Below are positions 1 to 12,064 of a stretch of DNA of 64,000 nucleotides, in pieces. Location of the stretch: contig JAQFVV010013281.1 of the NCBI GenBank assembly GCA_028023455.1, forward strand, positions 1-64,000. Reading direction: 5' to 3'. Made by a program: the position numbers and the translations under genes. The notes below the pieces were generated by a model. That model worked only from the letters and a program-made list of their open reading frames with translations, did not search any database and was not told where the DNA came from. The stretch comes from Epiperipatus broadwayi (taxonomy: Eukaryota; Onychophora; Udeonychophora; Euonychophora; Peripatidae). Numbering within the stretch: position 1 is the stretch's first letter; every line of letters begins with the position of its first letter.

Positions 1-2865
1 TGAATAATATATAATAATAATGTAGAGTATTGTAATATTTATGAAATTTTGTATGATTATGTGTAAAAAAAGTCAGTAGCATGTGGTAATTAGTTTGATA
101 GGAGATATAAGATAGTAAGTTTACTTAAAAGAAATATTAAAGATAGTTTTTAAATTAATAAATAATATTAAATGTATTATAAAGTAACTATTGTTTTGTT
201 CATTTCTAATTTATAACCTATAAATAAGTTAATATTATAGATAAAGTAAATAGTATCAACTTGATTTAAAAGAAATCTTTAAATTTTATTAAAGCAGTCT
301 AATAATATTTAAATGTTAATCTAAATTAGCTTTAACCTGTAAAGTCATTTCTAATTTAATATTCTTTAATATTTTTTATTTGTAGTTTTTAAATAAGTTA
401 TAATTAACTAGTAGTAGAGGTCAGGTTAAAAGGTCATCCCTGTGTGTGTGTAGGTGCATGCATGGAGATGTATGAAGAAAATGAATAACTAGTAATTTAA
501 TTACAATATGGATTTAAAAAACAAATGAATGAGTAACATCATTATAATTAAATATTAAGAAGTTTTGATAAATAAAATTAGTTTGGTTTTTATATTTGTT
601 TCATTTTTATTTTATGTAATATAATATATTTTTTAAATGTGACATAAAAAAAACTAACTTGTAATTTGGAAGCCTTTAAATCACGTGAATTTCAAATAAT
701 TAGATCAATTGCATCAGTAAACAGTTTCTCAGCTCAACTAAAATTGTTAGAGTTAAGTATAAAATAACTTGTATTGATTGGTTATTTTAAAAAGAAATTG
801 ACATGAAAATAGAGGTAGGGTTGAAAATATCAGGTTATAAATAGAGGATTTTTATTCATATTTGTGTGTTGTTGTGTGCATGCTCCTGAAAACTTTTCTT
901 TTCATAAAAAAAAAAAAGCTGCAATATTTTAAGAAAAAGTTTATTATTTTTGTTAAAAGCAAAAGTATGTTAAAAGTATATCTAATTGTTCTATAATTAT
1001 GAATTGCAATTGCTAGAAAAAGGTAACATTTCTTGATATCAACTTTCAGTCAACTTTAAGGCTATAGTAACAAAATGTTTAAAGGAAATTTTATGTCTTC
1101 TAATTGCATGACTTTTATCTACTGGAAAATAAAATTAGGATACCAATTGTTAGTATCTTTATGGCTAAATATCTTTATTGTATTGAAGATTTATAGTTGG
1201 AGAATACTTAGTAATTATCTAAATAAGCTAAAACTTAAACAAGGATAATTGAAAGACATTTGTAATGAACTTTATTATAGTTAAAAATGCGTAAATCTTT
1301 TTGTTATTAAAACTGATTTTAAATGTAAGATTCGATTAGTAGTACCTGATATTGACTCTAATATACTCCTGTGATAATAATGGCTTGTTTTAAAATAGTT
1401 TTCTCAAAGAAAAAAAAATTCTACAATAAATAAAGGAAGGATGAATATTGTCTGTCAAGCGTATAATATAGTTATAATATTAATTTTGCCTAATATTCAA
1501 CTAGTAGTGTATTATTCATTATGATAAATTAATTATCTACTTCTAAAACAGTTGGATAAAATGCTATAAACTATAATTATTAATGATAAACATTTATCTG
1601 TCAAATATATAATGAACTGTTATGTTTGCATTTATCTATACGTAAAATTGTGACAATTATTCCTAGCTCCTAAACAGATGAAGTTTTCTAATTGCAAAAC
1701 AATTCTACTCTTATGTTGAGAAGAGTAAAGAAAAATTCTTTAGAAACAAATCTTAAAATATTATATAAGAAAATATTTGGATAAAAAAAAAGTGTTTTAA
1801 AAAAATATGTTCTTTTAAAAGAGAATAATGGTATTAAAAATGATAAAGCTATATTATTGTACATCTAAACCTGGGACCGTATAATATGTTCTCAGCTGAA
1901 GAATTTGTTTTTCTAATGCAGGGCTATTTTTATTATTTCAATGTTTTACTATATAGAATATTATTAAAGGAAGAAATTAAAATATCTTTAAAGAACTATC
2001 AAACATGTTTCATTTTTAGAAATCATTGCCATGCTTATGAATGTTTTGACTAGAATCTTCGAATACCATCAGATAAATTGTCCTCAATAAATTATATACA
2101 TGTCTTGAACGGAAAAACTGAGCTGAAACTATGAACTGAAGTTACTGTATATATTTTTTTTTATATTTTGTGTTTTATATTGGTTTGAAAAAAGAGAAAC
2201 CAGAAAAATATTTATGCTATACATTTTGTTTTTAAAATATGTGTAATACAATTTAGCATAAATATGACAGGTAGATGGAGGTTATAATTTTAATCTTAAT
2301 GGGTTTATTAGAATGAGAAAATATTTTACCATTCTCAGGTAATTTATATTATTATATTTGTTAAGCATTTTACAAGTTAATTTCTATTTGATAATTTTAT
2401 TGACAGAGAGTTAAATAACTCAGTCTTAGTTTATTTATATGGGTGGTATTTCACTCAGTCTTATTTTAAATCAGCCAAAGAGGTTTATCAAAGGGTTTCA
2501 ATTCATTTGTTTGATAAATGCTACATTATTAATAACTGCAAATATTTTTTAGCTGTGTTGAGAATTAATATTCTTGCATTTAATTTGCAATCTTTTAAAA
2601 GTCCACTAATAACTATATTTTAGTATTTAATATTTCATTATGTGTGCATTGTATATTTGCCTAGAATTTTTATATGCATTTAATTTGAAGTAATTCTTAT
2701 ATTAGTCAGTTGACACAGTTTTGCATTGTTGGTTGTCACATTCAGTATACATGTTGTATTTTTTTAAAAATCTTAATGATGACTTAGTTAGCTTATGTGA
2801 AGTCTATATCTTGTCATTAGTTTAGTATTTGTTAGCCTCATAGTGCTAGGCTTTTTTCAATTATA
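1..2865. other. AT-rich DNA without recognisable genes
   Basis: The stretch is rich in A and T runs, and stops are frequent in all frames. I see no coding similarity, RNA gene or clear transposon end. A short GT-rich patch lies near 440-465. Confidence 0.6.
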
Positions 2866-2872
2866 AGACATA

Positions 2873-3150
2873 TGCTTAATAAATTAGACATGGTCCTCCA
2901 TCCTTATTGTATTGCTTTTCCATGAGTTGGTAGTGCTTGTTCCCATTGAGGGTTATTGTATACCCATTATTTATATTCCTAGTGATTGTAATCCCATTTT
3001 GAAATACTGGAATCCCATGAGAGAAGATCATACTTTCCTGGTGCTTCTTTCGTGTTCCTGATGTGCTGTAGACAAGGTCCAGGCATCCTATTTTTGCCTC
3101 AAAGTTAGATATTTTGGAAGCCACCACATTCTTATTCAGCTCTGCGAAGC
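2873..3150 (-). repeat. Unidentified coding-like repeat, copy 1
   Basis: An 83-codon open frame on the minus strand (3127 to 2876) lies in DNA of more balanced composition than its surroundings. The conceptual protein is mixed polar and hydrophobic, with no signal peptide and no catalytic motif that I recognise. The same DNA recurs, strongly diverged and in the same orientation, at 27118-27362. Shared blocks include the stretch reading CCCATGAGA-GAAGATCAT and the TTTTTGCCT and CTCTGC blocks. Being repeated and decayed at the second site, it is more likely part of a transposon or a duplicated exon than a single-copy gene. I cannot name the family. Confidence 0.35.
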
Positions 3151-5040
3151 ATATATGTACTTATTTTTTCCTATCACTCATGATGAATTAATGCTAGTTC
3201 CACCACAGTAGGTGATGTTGCATTTGTTTTAGATATGTGATGACAAGATATGTTTGTTTGAGGAACTTTGCTTCTTCATGTTGTGATAGTTATTTTAATG
3301 CTTATAGGTATATCAATGTTTGAGTTGTGTTGCTATGATATATTTATTATCCACAAGCCAACTAACAATAATTTATATTTATTTTTAAGTATGTTAAATT
3401 ATGCATATGGTATAAGTGGCAATCCACACATGCTAATTTTAATATGTTCATCCAGAGTTTTCGCCGATGGATTTGTAAGTCTTTTAAATTTTTAATTTTA
3501 AAACACAATGTAATAATTTTATGTGGACAGAATTTATTTAAAAAGTGTATAAATGACCTCTGATGAGGGAATACCCCATGCATCTAATTTAGTTTAAAAT
3601 TAGATTAGTCTGATTTAAATAAATTACTAGCCATAATATTAGTAATGTTAGTGTAACTAGTGGTAAATTTTTACAATATATGCTGAATATGCTTATTCCA
3701 GCTTAGCGTTCGTTAAGCTTAGGATAATAAATATAAAACTATTTGTTTGTTATTCTGATTGTTAGATAGCACCACAATATTATTAAATATGCTAATGAAA
3801 AAAAATAGAATTGTGCTTATTGGGAATCTCTAATTATTAAAAGAGATTAGAATTTAATATTAAATAGCCTCTGCTTGCTCTTGTATGTATTTATTTAGTA
3901 TATCAAGATAAATAATTTTAAAAGAGTTTAAGAAGGATACTCAGAAATTGTTTATATTTTTGTACACCAAAAATAAAGTTTAAAAGTCAAAATATTTTTA
4001 AACAGATTCCAGCGCGATATTGGCAATGTTTATAATAAATTTTGTTTGTAAATATTTTTTTTTATATTGTTCTTAATAAACCATATTATTATTATTTCAA
4101 AAAGTTTTGTTTCTGTTTGTTTTACTTTTATATGAAAAACATTATTATCTTCAGTTCAAAAGTTCATAAACATATCATAAAGTATATAAAATATATTTTG
4201 AACTGGTTTAAATTATAAAACCATTCTAATTTAAGTGATTCTCAGATTGAATCACAGTAACAGATATTTACATTATATCAGATACTTAATTGAATGCTCA
4301 TTTAAAAGTTGATTTTTAAGTTATCATTATATCTTCTCAGACTGAAGATTATGCAATATGAGATAAAGAATATTCATGCTTCAGAAGAGTATTTATAATC
4401 TATTATTTTAAAAGGCTGCACATTATCTTATATTAGCTGCACATTGTCTATCATCATCTTATATTTTTAAAGAATTATAATCCATCTGCATTTAAGGTCC
4501 TTAGTAGGTTGTCTGTGAGTATGGGGTAAGGCATACAAAGTACCCTTGCCCTTTTCTTTGCTCGAATAATGTCTTGGGTAATAAGCTATTATTAATTTAA
4601 ATTTAGATTCATTCATTAAATCTTTGGATTAATATTTGTTTTGTTTATTATTCCATGATTGAACATAAGATGATTATTTTATGGTCAGCCTAGATATCAC
4701 TCACCTGTTTATTCATCCTAGCAATTATTTATTAGGCAACTTAAACTTTTATTTTGCATAAGAGTTTAGTTTCAAAACCCCTGAGATCGTTTACTCTTGT
4801 TGCCTTGTTAGTTATTATTTAGTGGGATTATCCTTCCAAACAAAGTATCATTTATTGTTATTCAGAGTGTGTGATCTGATGATAGGTCGATTCTAATAAC
4901 TATTAATTAATGATTTAAATTATCTTTTGTATTGTTTAGTGGTAGATTATTAATATGTCATAATAGTTATATTTGCATTGGTATTGGATTTGGTCTCTAT
5001 CCAATTATACATCTCTGGATCATCATTTTTTTTTACATTT
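3151..5040. other. AT-rich DNA without recognisable genes
   Basis: Only short chance ORFs are present, for example a 75-codon hydrophobic frame at 3268-3495 with no supporting signal. No RNA gene or transposon end is seen. Confidence 0.55.
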
Positions 5041-5044
5041 ACTG

Positions 5045-5590
5045 TAACCCCACTGAGCCAAGTCGTTATGAGTCTTTTATCTTATCTTCCATCTCTTCCT
5101 TCCATTTTTTTACATCTTATAATAATTCCACACCATCTCATCTCCATCCTTTCATCCTTTTATCATCATTCATCATCATTCTTATCTTTCTTCCATTTCA
5201 TCTCATCTCTCCCTCTTTATTTCATCATCATCTCCTTCATTCCATCTTCACCTTATCTTCATCATCATCTTCATTTCAGCATTTTAGCTTCATTTCATCT
5301 CATCTCTCTCTTCTTTTAACTTCTACTTCATTCCATCCCATCTTCATGTTATCTCTTCATTTCTTTTATATAGGTTACAATTAGCTCCATCTGTCTTTCA
5401 TTTCTCATTCGATATTTTTTCAGCACCCTGCCCCCATCATCTCATTTCCTTTATATTGGTACAACCTCTATCTCTCTCTCAGCATCTTATTTCACCTCTA
5501 ATAGATTCCTTTTCTTCAGTCTATTTCTCTCTCTTTTCTTCTTCCTTTCTTTCATTTTCGTTTTTTACCTTACCCGCCTTCTTATCTCTT
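5045..5590 (+). repeat. Polypyrimidine low-complexity tract
   Basis: Over about 540 bases the plus strand is nearly all C and T with scattered A. It is made of degenerate variants of TCATC, TTCATC, CCATC and TCTCT. The two overlapping plus-strand ORFs (150 and 113 codons) are artefacts of this composition: their proteins are almost only S, F, H, I and L. It is probably a decayed simple repeat or minisatellite. Long pyrimidine tracts of this type can form triplex DNA, which is known in general but not shown here. Confidence 0.7.
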
Positions 5591-6224
5591 TTCTGGTTAC
5601 AATATATATATATATATTAAAACGCTGAAACTTTTTTTTTATATAATAATTTGTAGACTTTTTTATATATTCTAATTTGCAGACTTAGCGCTTTCAGAAC
5701 CATTGTTGCCCCCATATTCAATCTTTTCAGATATATATAAAGTAAATAATATAATAAAAAAATCTTTTGTTATAATAAAATTCTTTTAAATTATTGAGAG
5801 TCCTCTAAAGGTTAATGAAATTTCCAACAACTAGAAAAATTATTTTGATATCTTTTGGATAATAATACATGAATGGAGTCATTTAAAGATATAGTTCAAA
5901 CAAAAAATCTAGCTTAGTGAAATCACAAGAGCTTTTTGTGATTCCAAAACTAGAATCAGGGTTTGAGGAAGATGCCTGAAAAGTTTAAAATATTGGTGAT
6001 CATATTTTAGTTCAAATTCATTGATCATTTTTACGAATTATATATATGGTTCAGGAAAGTGTTCTTCTTGCTTATCTTAAAAATTATCTTTATTATTCCC
6101 ATTAATTACACTCCAAAGGTAGAAAAGACTTGTAATGTTGTTAAACGATTAATAGTTGTTTATGACAAGTAGTTTTAAAATGTTTGTTGGATAACTTGCA
6201 GGGATTTAGGTTTGTTTTAGAGAA
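5591..6224. other. AT-rich DNA with short (TA)n
   Basis: A short (TA)n run lies near 5602-5619. The motifs AACGCTGAAAC (near 5621) and TTAGCGCTTTCAG (near 5686) resemble the ends of the foldback at 36.7 kb, but they are too short to call. Confidence 0.5.
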
Positions 6225-6850
6225 TCAGGGAACAGTAGAGACATCATGTTTTGTTGTCAAGAAATATAAGAGAAAAATCCAGGAGCCAAATTATTATTTG
6301 TGTATTGATTTTATGGATTTGGTCAAGTAAAATGACTCAATTTTGGAACCATGGCATTATCCAGACTTGAAATTAAGCGGTGACTGGTAAAGTTGGTTAT
6401 GTGTATTGAGCAGTTCTTACATGATTCATTAAGAACACCCATTATTATATGCAAGACATTTCAAAACATCTGTTACTAAACAATTGTGTGCAATATTTCA
6501 AAAATTGTTTATACTTTTTGACAATTGTATTTGGAATACTTATAGGTTGCTTCATAAAAAGTTATGGTTCAGATTGGTAGATAAATTTCAATTTGTAGTA
6601 AGTAAACGCACAATACGAAATTCACCATATTGGTTTCTGGATATACAGTATGATATGATTGTTGTATTTTTTTCAATGCAAAAGCTAATCTGCAAAATGA
6701 TTTAGTCTGTTGCATGCAACCATTATGGATATTTGATTGGTAATTAGTATACATAAACGTGAAGTTCTTTATCAGCCAATATTGGAAGAAGCTCCTGAAA
6801 CATTCCATATAGTTTATCAATTTAAGATTATAAAAGGATTTAAATATCTT
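6225..6850 (+). pseudogene. Possible relic of a gypsy-type reverse transcriptase
   Basis: Reading from about 6228, the plus strand gives a stretch resembling the start of a Ty3/gypsy reverse transcriptase. It has a hydrophobic pair followed by VVKK, then about 15 residues later LCIDFMDL, then a stop at 6328 followed by a stretch with proline-tyrosine-proline spacing. The weak 73-codon frame at 6484-6705 lies in the expected direction. The frame is broken repeatedly and the YxDD box is not visible. This is suggestive similarity only. A translated search of 6200-6900 against gypsy RT would settle it. Confidence 0.3.
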
Positions 6851-7974
6851 GGTAATTTTTAGAAATAGACCAATAACTCGATGCTAAAATTTTAGCACAG
6901 TTTTCAATGTTGTATTGTTACATTTAACAAGTCAAAAGAAATATAAAAGAGTTATAAGTACTGCAGAGAAATTAGTTGTGTATAGAATCTTCCAATAACT
7001 CCAAATTGACTCCGGACTTCCCAAATATAGTATATTAAAAATATTCTATTTGAAGTTAATCTCTTTGCTACGCCCTGACGGTATTATCTCAATACTAATT
7101 GGCAAGTCATCGGTAAGATTAAATAAAATTTAAGTACAATTTGAAGTAACAAAATAGATTTATTAAACATCAATATCAAATAGAAAAAAAAGAATAAGGA
7201 GTTTTAAATAAGCTTGTGCTTCCGTGTGTATTAATTTGTACGTGCGCACACTAAATAATTATAATCTATTAAATTTATATTTTAAATGAAGAAAGTTCTC
7301 CATCCCTTAATTCTGGTACGAGGGCAATATATGCATATACGTTGCACCCATGAACTTAAACTAAGGCAAATATCTCATCAACAGTATGCACACACTCCGT
7401 TGCGCTGTAGTGGACAAAACATACGCGCCACTATTACTCTTCCTTATACACCAATACACGAAAAAGTCTTAGCGGGAGTAGGAGGTGTGTATATGAATAA
7501 TTATTTGTGATTAGCATATTTAAATTTAAGGTATGCATATATAGATTTTCTTCAGTAGTATGATAATGAAATATTTTATTCGTATATTGACTACATGGTA
7601 TTTATATGATTAAATAATAAACTTTATTTACATTGCGTAATAATGCACGCACAGATATTGCATTCTTAAGATTTTAAAATCACTGAAAGCAAGATTATGG
7701 AAAAAATCCGTATGTAGGATTTTACAACCTTCTAAATCTGCAGATGCATTTTGTTTAAACATGCCTATCAAAAAGGTGTGGCAAAGAAGATGAAAAATAG
7801 AATGATAAAAAATATTGATTTCTCAATGATTGTGGTATTACTGAACATTTGTTTTAACAAAAATTGAAATTTTTTAAAAAAGAAATAGACAAAAAAGAAA
7901 AAAAATGACGCTTTAAATTCTTTATAAACTTCTGCAATTTAAACATTACCTTATCCAATAATTGTTATTTTGTA
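6851..7974. other. No recognisable gene; less AT-rich patch 7200-7500
   Basis: The segment 7200-7500 has a more balanced composition and an open frame of 74 codons (7286-7510) that I do not recognise. It may be a decayed transposon or LTR piece. The rest is AT-rich. Confidence 0.45.
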
Positions 7975-8435
7975 ATAACGCTAAATCTTAGAAGCAACGA
8001 AGTTGGATTGTCTAAAATGGCGATAGGAGATTATCCAGAAGCGTACGATAAAAAAAAATTCATGGTCCTTATGACCCTGGTCGTTATTATGGAAAACCTG
8101 ATACACCGCTTAGCCAACTAAAATTAGGTGAATTAGGATGTTGGTTTTCTCGAAGAAGTTTGAATCCTTTGGCTTGGAGTTCTGCACTTGATACAGCTTA
8201 TTGGCGATGGCAACACAAATACGTGTTACCTAAGAAAGCCGGAATTGCCAGTTTAACTCACCCATTATTTGCAATGATGCTTTTCTTCTATGTTATTAAT
8301 TATGGAAAACATAGAAGCCATCGTAACTATAAATATGATTAGGAAAGATGTCAAATGAATTCCAAGAAGATTTAAATTACCAGTTTAGATGTCAAATCAG
8401 TGACAAATAAATGTGTTTAAATATTTAAAAAAAAA
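7975..8435 (+). pseudogene. ATP5MF: Retrocopy (processed pseudogene) of mitochondrial ATP synthase subunit f
   Basis: The source protein is a small single-pass inner-membrane subunit of the FO sector of mitochondrial ATP synthase. The copy starts at the ATG at 8017, and the first 11 codons match the family's N-terminal GDYP-type start. A nine-base A run (8050-8058) then breaks the frame. The other frame continues without a stop to the TAG at 8340. It covers an HGPYDP-like segment, KLGELGCW, the YWRWQHKYV core, the membrane segment (about MMLFFYVINYG) and the HRNYKYD tail. All regions are joined without introns. An AATAAA at 8406-8411 is followed 16 bases later by a nine-base A tract (8427-8435), as expected for a reverse-transcribed mRNA inserted by LINE machinery. 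Only one frameshift is seen, so the copy is young, or the indel is a homopolymer sequencing error in an intact retrogene. Target-site duplications are not clear; AAGAAATAG (near 7886) and AAGAAAAATAG (near 8437) are weak candidates. Confidence 0.85.
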
Positions 8436-9412
8436 CAAGAAAAATAGCTTTTCTCTCTCTTTTTAGAGGAATGTAAATATTTATATATTACAACTGAAAA
8501 TATAAAATGCGTAATGTTTGAGTCTCGCGAGCTGCAGATTATCGATTCCTGGTATTGTATTATTATAAATTCATGTCAATTTTTTTAGGCTGACAAGGGA
8601 ATGAACTGTAATAAACTTACTAAAAAATATTTTATTTTGAGTTGAAACATAAATTTCATGTGAGTGGCAGAATTATAATTTATGTTAAGAAGATTATATC
8701 TCAATGATAACTTACTAAAATACAATATTCTTTACTCTTATTCGAATAGATGATTGATAAATACAATAATGGATTTTTCCAATTAAATAAAATTTTGAAA
8801 TACTTAAGAAAGTATATTTCGCTTCAGACTTATTTATGCATTTTTATTATATTTACAATGGACACATTCCAGAGGCAACAGTTGTTGAGGTATAGCCCCT
8901 AAATGTAAGGTGAAATACGGCAGAAGGGACTTCATGTGCCATTATAGATTTTCTACCACTTCTAGCCATTCTGTAACAGCCTGCTTTATGAGTTAGACCT
9001 GGTGACACTTTTGCTGTATATGACAGCTTGCCTGGTGTCGGTGTCTGTCTTTCTGCTGCGTGACAGTACTTCTTTGAACCTATTTCAAAAAGGTTGACTA
9101 TTTATTGCCAGATTTCCATCCTTAATTGAAAACATTCGGAATCAGTGGGCATCATCACGTATTGGCCCGTTCTTGTCACTGGGTATGTGTTATATATTTG
9201 TACATGCATTTGTTCGAGATGATGAATGCTCAAACCGATGAAGGTAAAACATGACCTGTAGTAGTTCATTTTTGAAAGGCAAGATGAGAAGTAACAAATA
9301 CCAATGAAAATTTTCAATGATATATATATTTAAAAAATGCTATGCGGACTTACTTATTGTATTCTTACTTAAACCACATCCCTAATATTTTATTTCTTTT
9401 TTTCTGTCTACG
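8436..9412. other. No recognisable gene; balanced-composition patch 8860-9300
   Basis: The segment 8860-9300 is clearly less AT-rich than its flanks and looks like decayed coding or transposon DNA. The 71-codon minus-strand frame at 9102-9317 is not recognised. The rest is AT-rich. Confidence 0.4.
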
Positions 9413-9413
9413 T

Positions 9414-9444
<31 letters not shown>
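9413..9444. repeat. (TG)n microsatellite
   Basis: A near-perfect TG dinucleotide run with one interruption. Confidence 0.95.
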
Positions 9445-9523
9445 GAATTATAATGGCTAACCTTCTTTACAAGAGTTTGTTGTTGATAATACTTAAACTG
9501 CAAATAATAGATAAGTGATTAAA

Positions 9524-9571
<48 letters not shown>

Positions 9572-9580
9572 AATAAATAA
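9524..9580. repeat. (AAT)n/(AAAT)n microsatellite
   Basis: About 13 AAT units are followed by AAAT tetranucleotide units. Confidence 0.95.
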
Positions 9581-9943
9581 TCAGTTTTTGACAAAATTAA
9601 GACTATTAATAACATTTACATAAGTGTGTTTTTCTTTTTATTATACTTGTATCATATCATTCTTTAATAAAACGTCTTGCTACAACGAAATAATTTTTGG
9701 TATAAATATATATTTTAAAAAAAAATTCCAATAAAATATTAACAACTTAAAAATAAATAATTATAAAAAATAAATGTTTATTCAAGACAATAATATATAA
9801 TTTTATTGAATAATAATAAACAGTGACTTTCTATTATTACGTCACAGCTGTATTTTTGCTCAGATTCAAGCAGCAATATTTTTCAGCTTCTTGGAAACTT
9901 TGAGTAAAGAAGTTTTTGGAAAATCATTCTTCACTCCAGTCTC

Positions 9944-10156
9944 ATGGTCAGTTTGCCATTTGTGTTTGTATTTGTGGCTCTTGTCATCATTGCCTTTTTC
10001 CTGATTTTCCTACGGTTGTGGGATCCACCATTTTCTGAGGCAGATATGTCCGATGACTTTTTATCGAGCACCTATAGTAGATTTGATGTTGTTGATGATG
10101 TCCCATTACATATTGTTGATGATGTCCCATTACAGAGCATCGTAGTACTGAAGTAA
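9944..10156 (+). CDS. Possible 70-residue single-pass membrane protein
   Basis: The ORF opens with about 25 strongly hydrophobic residues (from residue 4 to about residue 26), ending at RLW. This is a convincing membrane anchor or signal-anchor. An acidic cytosolic or luminal part follows, with two copies of a VDDVPL motif near residues 50-63; the underlying DNA is also an 18-base direct repeat (GATGTTGTTGATGATGTC-like). The composition is less AT-rich than the flanks. A CRE-like TTACGTCAC lies about 105 bases upstream, and an AATAAA lies at about 10289. No family is recognised, no splice sites are proven, and chance or a transposon remnant remains possible. Confidence 0.2.
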   Translation: MVSLPFVFVFVALVIIAFFLIFLRLWDPPFSEADMSDDFLSSTYSRFDVVDDVPLHIVDDVPLQSIVVLK

Positions 10157-11088
10157 ACAATATTTAACAGTGACAGCAAATAGACATTATTTCACGATGC
10201 TACCGATAGTACCAATTGAGATAAAATCTCTTAAAATGCCATTTGTAATTCACACCAAATTGATACCAGAAGGAATGTTAGTCTTTGTAATAAAAGACAG
10301 ACTTCTTTTAATGTTCTTTATCCTGAAATGTGACTTATTGCCCCGATTTTGACATACCTAAAAACCGGACTTGGATATTTTCCCGATTTTAGACAAATTT
10401 TCACACCATTGTTGACAAAGTGGAAACTTGTAACAAAAAAAAATGGATTGTTAAAGTAAATATATAAGAAATAAAAGAGAAAGTTCTATTTATTTGGATC
10501 TCGTCTAAATTCTTACAATGACTAATGAAGTAATCACTCAAATCGGTCTCTATGAAATCTTAGAATTTCCACTGAAGGAATTAAAGTTTGCTTTCTGTGA
10601 TGAAGATTCCTATAGATTCCGGCTAGTGCAGAAGATTTATAAATCTTGATTTGTTGAAAAGAAAAATGAATAGATTTAATAATCTAAAGTACCCATTTTA
10701 TGATGTTTTTATTTGAAGACAAACAAATTATATTAGAATAGAATGATAGTAAGTTAATATCATCATCTGGGGATGTAGATTTTCACTTAGCTATCAATCA
10801 ATCTGTTACCATGGTTATTCAAAAGTTTGTTATTTCAGCCACAAGATGGATTTTTCATTGTAAACAGATATTTTAAAAACTGTTATCCATTTACAAATTA
10901 TTTTGTTATTTTTTTATCTAATAAAAATTTTAAGTATTTATTTTATGTTGTCTTTATTTGCGATTAATAACAATTTTACATTCAATATGTATGTATATTG
11001 ATTTTAGGCACACACATATATACTGTACACGTGTACTAATTTTATGCACACATGACATGATCACCATCTCTATACTAGCAAATAATTG
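10157..11088. other. No recognisable gene
   Basis: AT-rich. A short repeated CCGATTTT motif occurs at 10342-10395. No RNA gene or transposon end is supported. Confidence 0.5.
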
Positions 11089-11205
11089 TTGTAAACAAAG
11101 GCAAAACTCTCCATACAGTAGTGCCACCCTGTGCCATCCATTGATTACTCTGTTTGGCACAGGGTGCCACTATTCTATGGAGAGTTTTGCTTTTGTTTAT
11201 GCACA
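11089..11205. mobile_element. Short foldback (inverted-repeat) element, family A
   Basis: Two arms of about 45 bases (about 11093-11135 and 11155-11203) are near-perfect reverse complements. Each starts with a motif like CAAAGGCAAAACTCTCCATA and continues to GGCACAGGGTG. The central spacer contains TCCATTGATTACTCT, which also lies inside the larger element at 33648-34057. It is probably a non-autonomous DNA transposon or deletion derivative and carries no ORF of its own. Confidence 0.75.
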
Positions 11206-11385
11206 CATGCAAATGTTTTTTAAATAATAAATTCTTACCGACATGCTTACAAATTTATTCACAAGGGGGAGGTCGGTTTTTTTATATTTCTTTAAAACTT
11301 CTATTCTGCCATACATTCTTAATAATTAGATATCAAATGACCACCATTTCTTATGCCTCCACAATCTCCTAGAATAGCAGTGCCC

Positions 11386-11500
11386 CTCCCTCGTTGTAAA
11401 TTGGATACTAGTTTGGAAATATTGTATGAATAGACCGCAGATGGGTATTTTATGCTCACACCTTCTTGCATTCATTGATAGATATAGCGTGCACCGAATG
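11386..11500. mobile_element. Internal fragment of foldback family A
   Basis: The order of motifs matches the right half of the 33.6 kb element: a TAGTTTGGAAATATTG-like block, TGAATAG, a GGGTATTTTATG-like block, and CACCTTCTTGCAT followed by CATTGAT. The copy is diverged and lacks both terminal CACAGAGGC-type ends. A hairpin (GCCACAGTG with CACTGTGGC-type pairing) lies just beyond, at 11515-11560. Confidence 0.5.
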
Positions 11501-11910
11501 AAAGTACTATAGTTTACTGTGGCTGCGAGATTCCTTACTCCGATAAAGAAGCCACAGTGCATCACGTGACATCAACGTGCTGTTTTATTCTTAAAATGTA
11601 AAAATAGATATAGATGAAAAAATATATTATTCCTAAAATGGATACAGTTTATTTTAGATAAAGACGTTAATGATTATTAATAATTCTTAATTAGGTTAAA
11701 GATTAGAAATTATATCATCCATAACAATATATCAATTTTTAATTGATTAACAATTCTAAAGCAATATGTGATGCGAAGTGCCTCAAATTCTCCCCATCTC
11801 CTAGTTATTATTTGGTAAATGTTTGTATCCAGATATTGTTATCTAATGCCATTACTATTTCTTGTTTAATACACTGTACAAACACACACTACCTGCACAT
11901 ATAATGTAAT

Positions 11911-12064
11911 ACATAAGGGATTCGAACGCAGACTTTAACACGACCCTCATTTCAGACGACCCTCATCTCTCCAAGCCATCTCATATTGCCGATCCACCTG
12001 ATCACATATGAGCTGGCTTGGAGAATTGAAAGTCATTTGAAAATCTGCATTCGAATCCCTTATA
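11911..12064. repeat. 154 bp inverted repeat
   Basis: The outer arms pair ATAAGGGATTCGAAYGCAGA (11913 on) with its complement ending near 12064. An inner pair CCAAGCCATCTCATAT (11972 on) and ATATGAGCTGGCTTGG (to 12022) surrounds a short loop. This is likely a small foldback or MITE. The ends contain a GATTCGAA block, which is tRNA B-box-like, but no tRNA fold is evident. Confidence 0.65.

Noticed and set aside
3551-3585. CTGATGA followed by a GGG/CCC hairpin, resembling a hammerhead core
   Set aside because: The hairpin is followed by ATGC rather than GAAA, and no stem I or III pairing is visible.
4932-5384. 150- and 113-codon plus-strand ORFs rich in S, F, H and I
   Set aside because: They are products of the polypyrimidine tract and have no domain or conserved composition.
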